Origin: Streptomyces longhuiensis
GTDB taxonomy: Bacteria; Actinomycetota; Actinomycetes; Streptomycetales; Streptomycetaceae
Length of the DNA stretch: 64,000 nt
Assembly: GCF_020616555.1 (NCBI RefSeq)
Contig: NZ_CP085173.1
Coordinates: forward strand, 4,914,001 to 4,978,000
Reading direction: 5' to 3'
In this document: piece after piece, positions 61,782 through 64,000 of the stretch
Layout: the number at the start of each line of letters is the position of its first letter
How positions within the stretch are numbered: position 1 is the first letter of the stretch
Program-made: the position numbers and the translations under genes
Notes under the pieces: generated by a model
Databases searched by the model: none
Told to the model about the DNA's origin: nothing
What the model saw: the letters and a program-made list of their open reading frames with translations, nothing else

Positions 61782-63257
61782 TCAGGTCTGCGCCATGTCC
61801 ACGAAGCGCGAGTAGTGACCCTGGAAGGCGACCGTGATCGTCGCCGTCGGACCGTTACGGTGCTTGCCCACGATGATGTCCGCCTCGCCTGCGCGGGGCG
61901 ACTCCTTCTCGTAGGCGTCCTCGCGGTGCAGAAGGATCACCATGTCCGCGTCCTGCTCGATCGAGCCGGATTCACGCAGGTCGGACACCATCGGCTTCTT
62001 GTCCGTACGCTGCTCGGGGCCACGGTTCAGCTGCGAGAGCGCGATGACCGGCACTTCCAGCTCCTTGGCGAGGAGCTTCAGGTTTCGCGACATGTCCGAG
62101 ACTTCCTGCTGACGGCTCTCGGAACGCTTCGAACCACCGGCCTGCATCAGCTGCAGATAGTCGATGATCACGAGCTTGATGTCATTGCGCTGCTTGAGGC
62201 GCCGGCACTTCGCACGGATCTCCATCATCGACAGGTTCGGGGAGTCGTCGATGTAGAGCGGTGCTGCCGAGACCTCGGGCATCCGGCGCGCAAGCCGGGT
62301 CCAGTCCTCGTCCGTCATGGTGCCGGAGCGCATGTGATGCAGCGCGACCCGTGCCTCCGCGGACAGCAGACGCATCGCGATCTCGTTCCGGCCCATTTCC
62401 AGGGAGAAGATGACGCTGGGCAGGTTGTGCTTGATCGAGGCGGCACGGGCGAAGTCGAGCGCCAGGGTGGACTTACCCATGGCGGGACGGGCGGCGATGA
62501 CGATCATCTGGCCGGGGTGCAGGCCGTTCGTCAGTGAGTCGAAGTCCGTGAATCCGGTGGGCACACCGGTCATCTCACCGCTGCGGGAGCCGATCGCCTC
62601 GATCTCGTCGAGCGCGCCCTCCATGATGTCGCCGAGCGGGAGGTAGTCCTCGCTGGTGCGCTGCTCGGTGACCGCGTAGATCTCGGCCTGCGCGCTGTTC
62701 ACGATCTCGTCGACGTCGCCGTCGGCCGCGTATCCCATCTGCGTGATGCGCGTGCCCGCCTCGACGAGCCTGCGCAGGACCGCACGCTCGTGGACGATCT
62801 CGGCGTAGTACTCGGCGTTCGCCGCGGTCGGAACCGTCTGGACGAGGGTGTGCAGATACGATGCGCCACCGACCTTGGTGATCTCGCCACGCTTGGTGAG
62901 CTCGGCCGCGACCGTGATCGGGTCGGCAGGCTCGCCCTTCGCGTACAGGTCGAGAACCGCGGTGAAGATCGTCTCGTGCGCGGGGCGATAGAAGTCGTGC
63001 CCCTTGATCACCTCGACGACGTCGGCGATCGCGTCCTTCGACAGGAGCATGCCACCGAGAACCGACTGCTCGGCATCGAGGTCCTGGGGCGGTACCCGCT
63101 CGAAGGACGGAGCTACTTCGTCCCAGCCGCCATCGCCACCACGATCGTGCTGCTCCTCGCGCCCCCGCCCACCGCTGCCACGCCGGCGGGAAGCAGGCAG
63201 ACGGTCACTGGGACCACTGTCGGCCCAGGGGTCGTCCAAAGGCTCGGAGATACTCAC
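61782..63257 (-). CDS. dnaB: Replicative DNA helicase
   Basis: 491 residues from GTG 63257 with GGAGGAGG upstream. A charged N-terminal tail (about 1-65), the N-terminal domain (RVPPQDLDAEQSVLGGML, about 55-72), then the RecA-like core: Walker A ARPAMGKST, Walker B KLVIIDYLQLM, and H4 region ISLEM-like VIFSLEMGRNEIAMRLL, ending DIIVGKHRNGPTATI. No intein. It unwinds DNA at the fork as a hexamer. DnaA boxes lie upstream. Confidence 0.97.
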   Translation of the reverse strand: MSISEPLDDPWADSGPSDRLPASRRRGSGGRGREEQHDRGGDGGWDEVAPSFERVPPQDLDAEQSVLGGMLLSKDAIADVVEVIKGHDFYRPAHETIFTAVLDLYAKGEPADPITVAAELTKRGEITKVGGASYLHTLVQTVPTAANAEYYAEIVHERAVLRRLVEAGTRITQMGYAADGDVDEIVNSAQAEIYAVTEQRTSEDYLPLGDIMEGALDEIEAIGSRSGEMTGVPTGFTDFDSLTNGLHPGQMIVIAARPAMGKSTLALDFARAASIKHNLPSVIFSLEMGRNEIAMRLLSAEARVALHHMRSGTMTDEDWTRLARRMPEVSAAPLYIDDSPNLSMMEIRAKCRRLKQRNDIKLVIIDYLQLMQAGGSKRSESRQQEVSDMSRNLKLLAKELEVPVIALSQLNRGPEQRTDKKPMVSDLRESGSIEQDADMVILLHREDAYEKESPRAGEADIIVGKHRNGPTATITVAFQGHYSRFVDMAQT

Positions 63258-63438
63258 CGGGCCACCTCCTCCAGTCCGCCGGGCGGACCTCGCCGTGCCC
63301 TCTTTCTTACGGCACGACACTGACAAATATGGGGACCCGACTCCGGTTCTGACGCGTCGGTTCATGACGTTTCCGAGGCCTGAAATCGTGGCGGGCGCCG
63401 CACCACGGTAGGCCCCTCGGCACCTTCAGCCAATCTGG

Positions 63439-63527
63439 TTATCCACAGGCGGTGTGGATGAAGGGCCTCTCGCTGTGGAGAACTCCGCAAAACCTGTGCA
63501 CGACACGGTGGACAGCCCTGTGAACAA
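63439..63527. other. DnaA-box cluster in the dnaB-MATE spacer
   Basis: TTATCCACA exact at 63439-63447; one-mismatch boxes at 63453-63461, 63474-63482 and 63519-63527 (minus strand). The whole 458-base spacer lacks a gene. Confidence 0.7.
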
Positions 63528-63678
63528 GCCCTCAAGGGGCACGCAGAAACGTGTCTGACCTGCGACTTTCCCGTCCACCGGCTGTGCAGGAAAAATACTT
63601 TCCCGGCCGGCTCAAGATCCCTGTAAACGGTGCGTGACGCCGCGTTCGAGAGGCACCGAAGTAAGGACTCAAAGGTGG

Positions 63679-63708
63679 TTGCATCTCTTACCTGTGGAAG
63701 ATTACATT
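63679..63708 (+). promoter_or_regulatory. Promoter of the MATE gene
   Basis: TTGCAT (63679-63684) and TACATT (63703-63708) with 18 bases between; the -10 ends seven bases before ATG 63716, so the leader is very short. Confidence 0.5.
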
Positions 63709-63715
63709 GGTGCTC

Positions 63716-64000
63716 ATGACACAGGCTCCCGCGGCGCCCAAGGCCGCCCGGCGGCGGCACGACCGTGAGATCGTCGCGCTGGCCGTCCCCGCCTTCGGCG
63801 CGCTCGTCGCCGAGCCACTTTTCGTGATGGCCGACAGCGCCATCGTCGGCCATCTGGGCACCGCCCAACTGGCCGGTCTCGCTGTCGCCTCGTCCCTCCT
63901 GATGACCGCCGTCAGCGTCTTCGTCTTCCTGGCCTACGCGACCACGGCCGCGGTGGCCCGCCGCGTCGGCGCCGGAGATCTCCAGTCCGCGATCCGTCAG
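63716..64000 (+). CDS. MATE family efflux transporter, N-terminal part (cut by window end)
   Basis: 95 codons of an open frame from ATG 63716. Residues 22-95 show VALAVPAFGALVAEPLFVMADSAIVGHLGTAQLAGLA, the start of a MATE exporter of the DinF type: helices 1-2 with the conserved Pro and Asp in transmembrane helix 1. These are multidrug exporters driven by Na+ or H+. The rest lies outside the window. Confidence 0.9.
   Translation, partial: MTQAPAAPKAARRRHDREIVALAVPAFGALVAEPLFVMADSAIVGHLGTAQLAGLAVASSLLMTAVSVFVFLAYATTAAVARRVGAGDLQSAIRQ

Overview
The window reads as a contiguous piece of the core chromosome of a Streptomyces species, close to the replication origin. The sequence is very GC-rich with strong third-position GC. 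The gene set is typical of that genus: ssgA with its IclR-type activator ssgR, several SpoIIE-type and RsbW-like ATPase regulators, TTA-containing regulatory genes, a fused cydCD, and the dnaB helicase gene. Gene order follows, as far as I remember it, the S. coelicolor SCO3910-SCO3970 neighbourhood, running from the copper operon and pheA-serS on the left to dnaB on the right. Three exact and three one-mismatch parS sites (GTTTCACGTGAAAC) become denser to the right, and there are three DnaA-box clusters. I infer that oriC lies beyond the right edge.

Layout. 1-7.2 kb: end of a glycerophosphodiesterase gene, an RsbW-like ATPase, a SEC-C/DUF5926 protein, a secreted protein, a small prim-pol protein, a GAF-SpoIIE phosphatase with a degenerate motif, and aminopeptidase P. 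7.3-15.3 kb: a second RsbW-like ATPase, then a copper-handling block (membrane protein, YcnI, Sco, ECuC/PCuAC, CopCD fusion, DyP peroxidase) running into pheA. 15.3-18.6 kb: a 0.7-kb DnaA-box-rich spacer, leaderless serS, a HAD phosphatase and small ORFs. 18.7-22.2 kb: a four-gene double ABC-2 exporter operon. 22.4-27.7 kb: an M24 peptidase, an EphD-like hydrolase/SDR fusion, a ferritin-like hydrolase, a MerR regulator, a DnaA-box triplet and kptA. 27.8-38 kb: an LLM oxidoreductase, a HAD phosphatase, an orphan GAF histidine kinase resembling haem-binding DosS/DosT, and cydA-cydB-cydCD behind a Rex operator. 38.2-45.3 kb: hisC, a LacI regulator with a TTA codon, a metallophosphoesterase, a membrane protein, and thiC behind a TPP riboswitch. 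45.4-51.2 kb: a YibE/F protein, ssgA/ssgR, small membrane and cupin proteins, ptpA and a PLP enzyme. 51.4-64 kb: a TTA-containing LysR regulator, a 14-bp tandem-repeat array, a Nudix protein, a globin-reductase, a HAD phosphatase, GNATs, HbpS/MFS/MarR, a serine hydrolase, dnaB, and the start of a MATE transporter.

Functionally the window joins extracellular copper delivery (YcnI, Sco, ECuC, CopCD, DtpA) with respiratory control (cydABCD, Rex, possible haem kinase), development (ssgA/R, bldA-dependent regulators) and chromosome maintenance (parS, DnaA boxes, dnaB). I found no prophage, transposon, CRISPR array, tRNA or biosynthetic cluster. The most unusual signals are non-coding: parS sites built into other elements (a 52-bp palindromic terminator, the P3 arm of the TPP riboswitch, and the first codons of two genes), DnaA-box clusters away from oriC, and a degenerate 14-bp tandem array.
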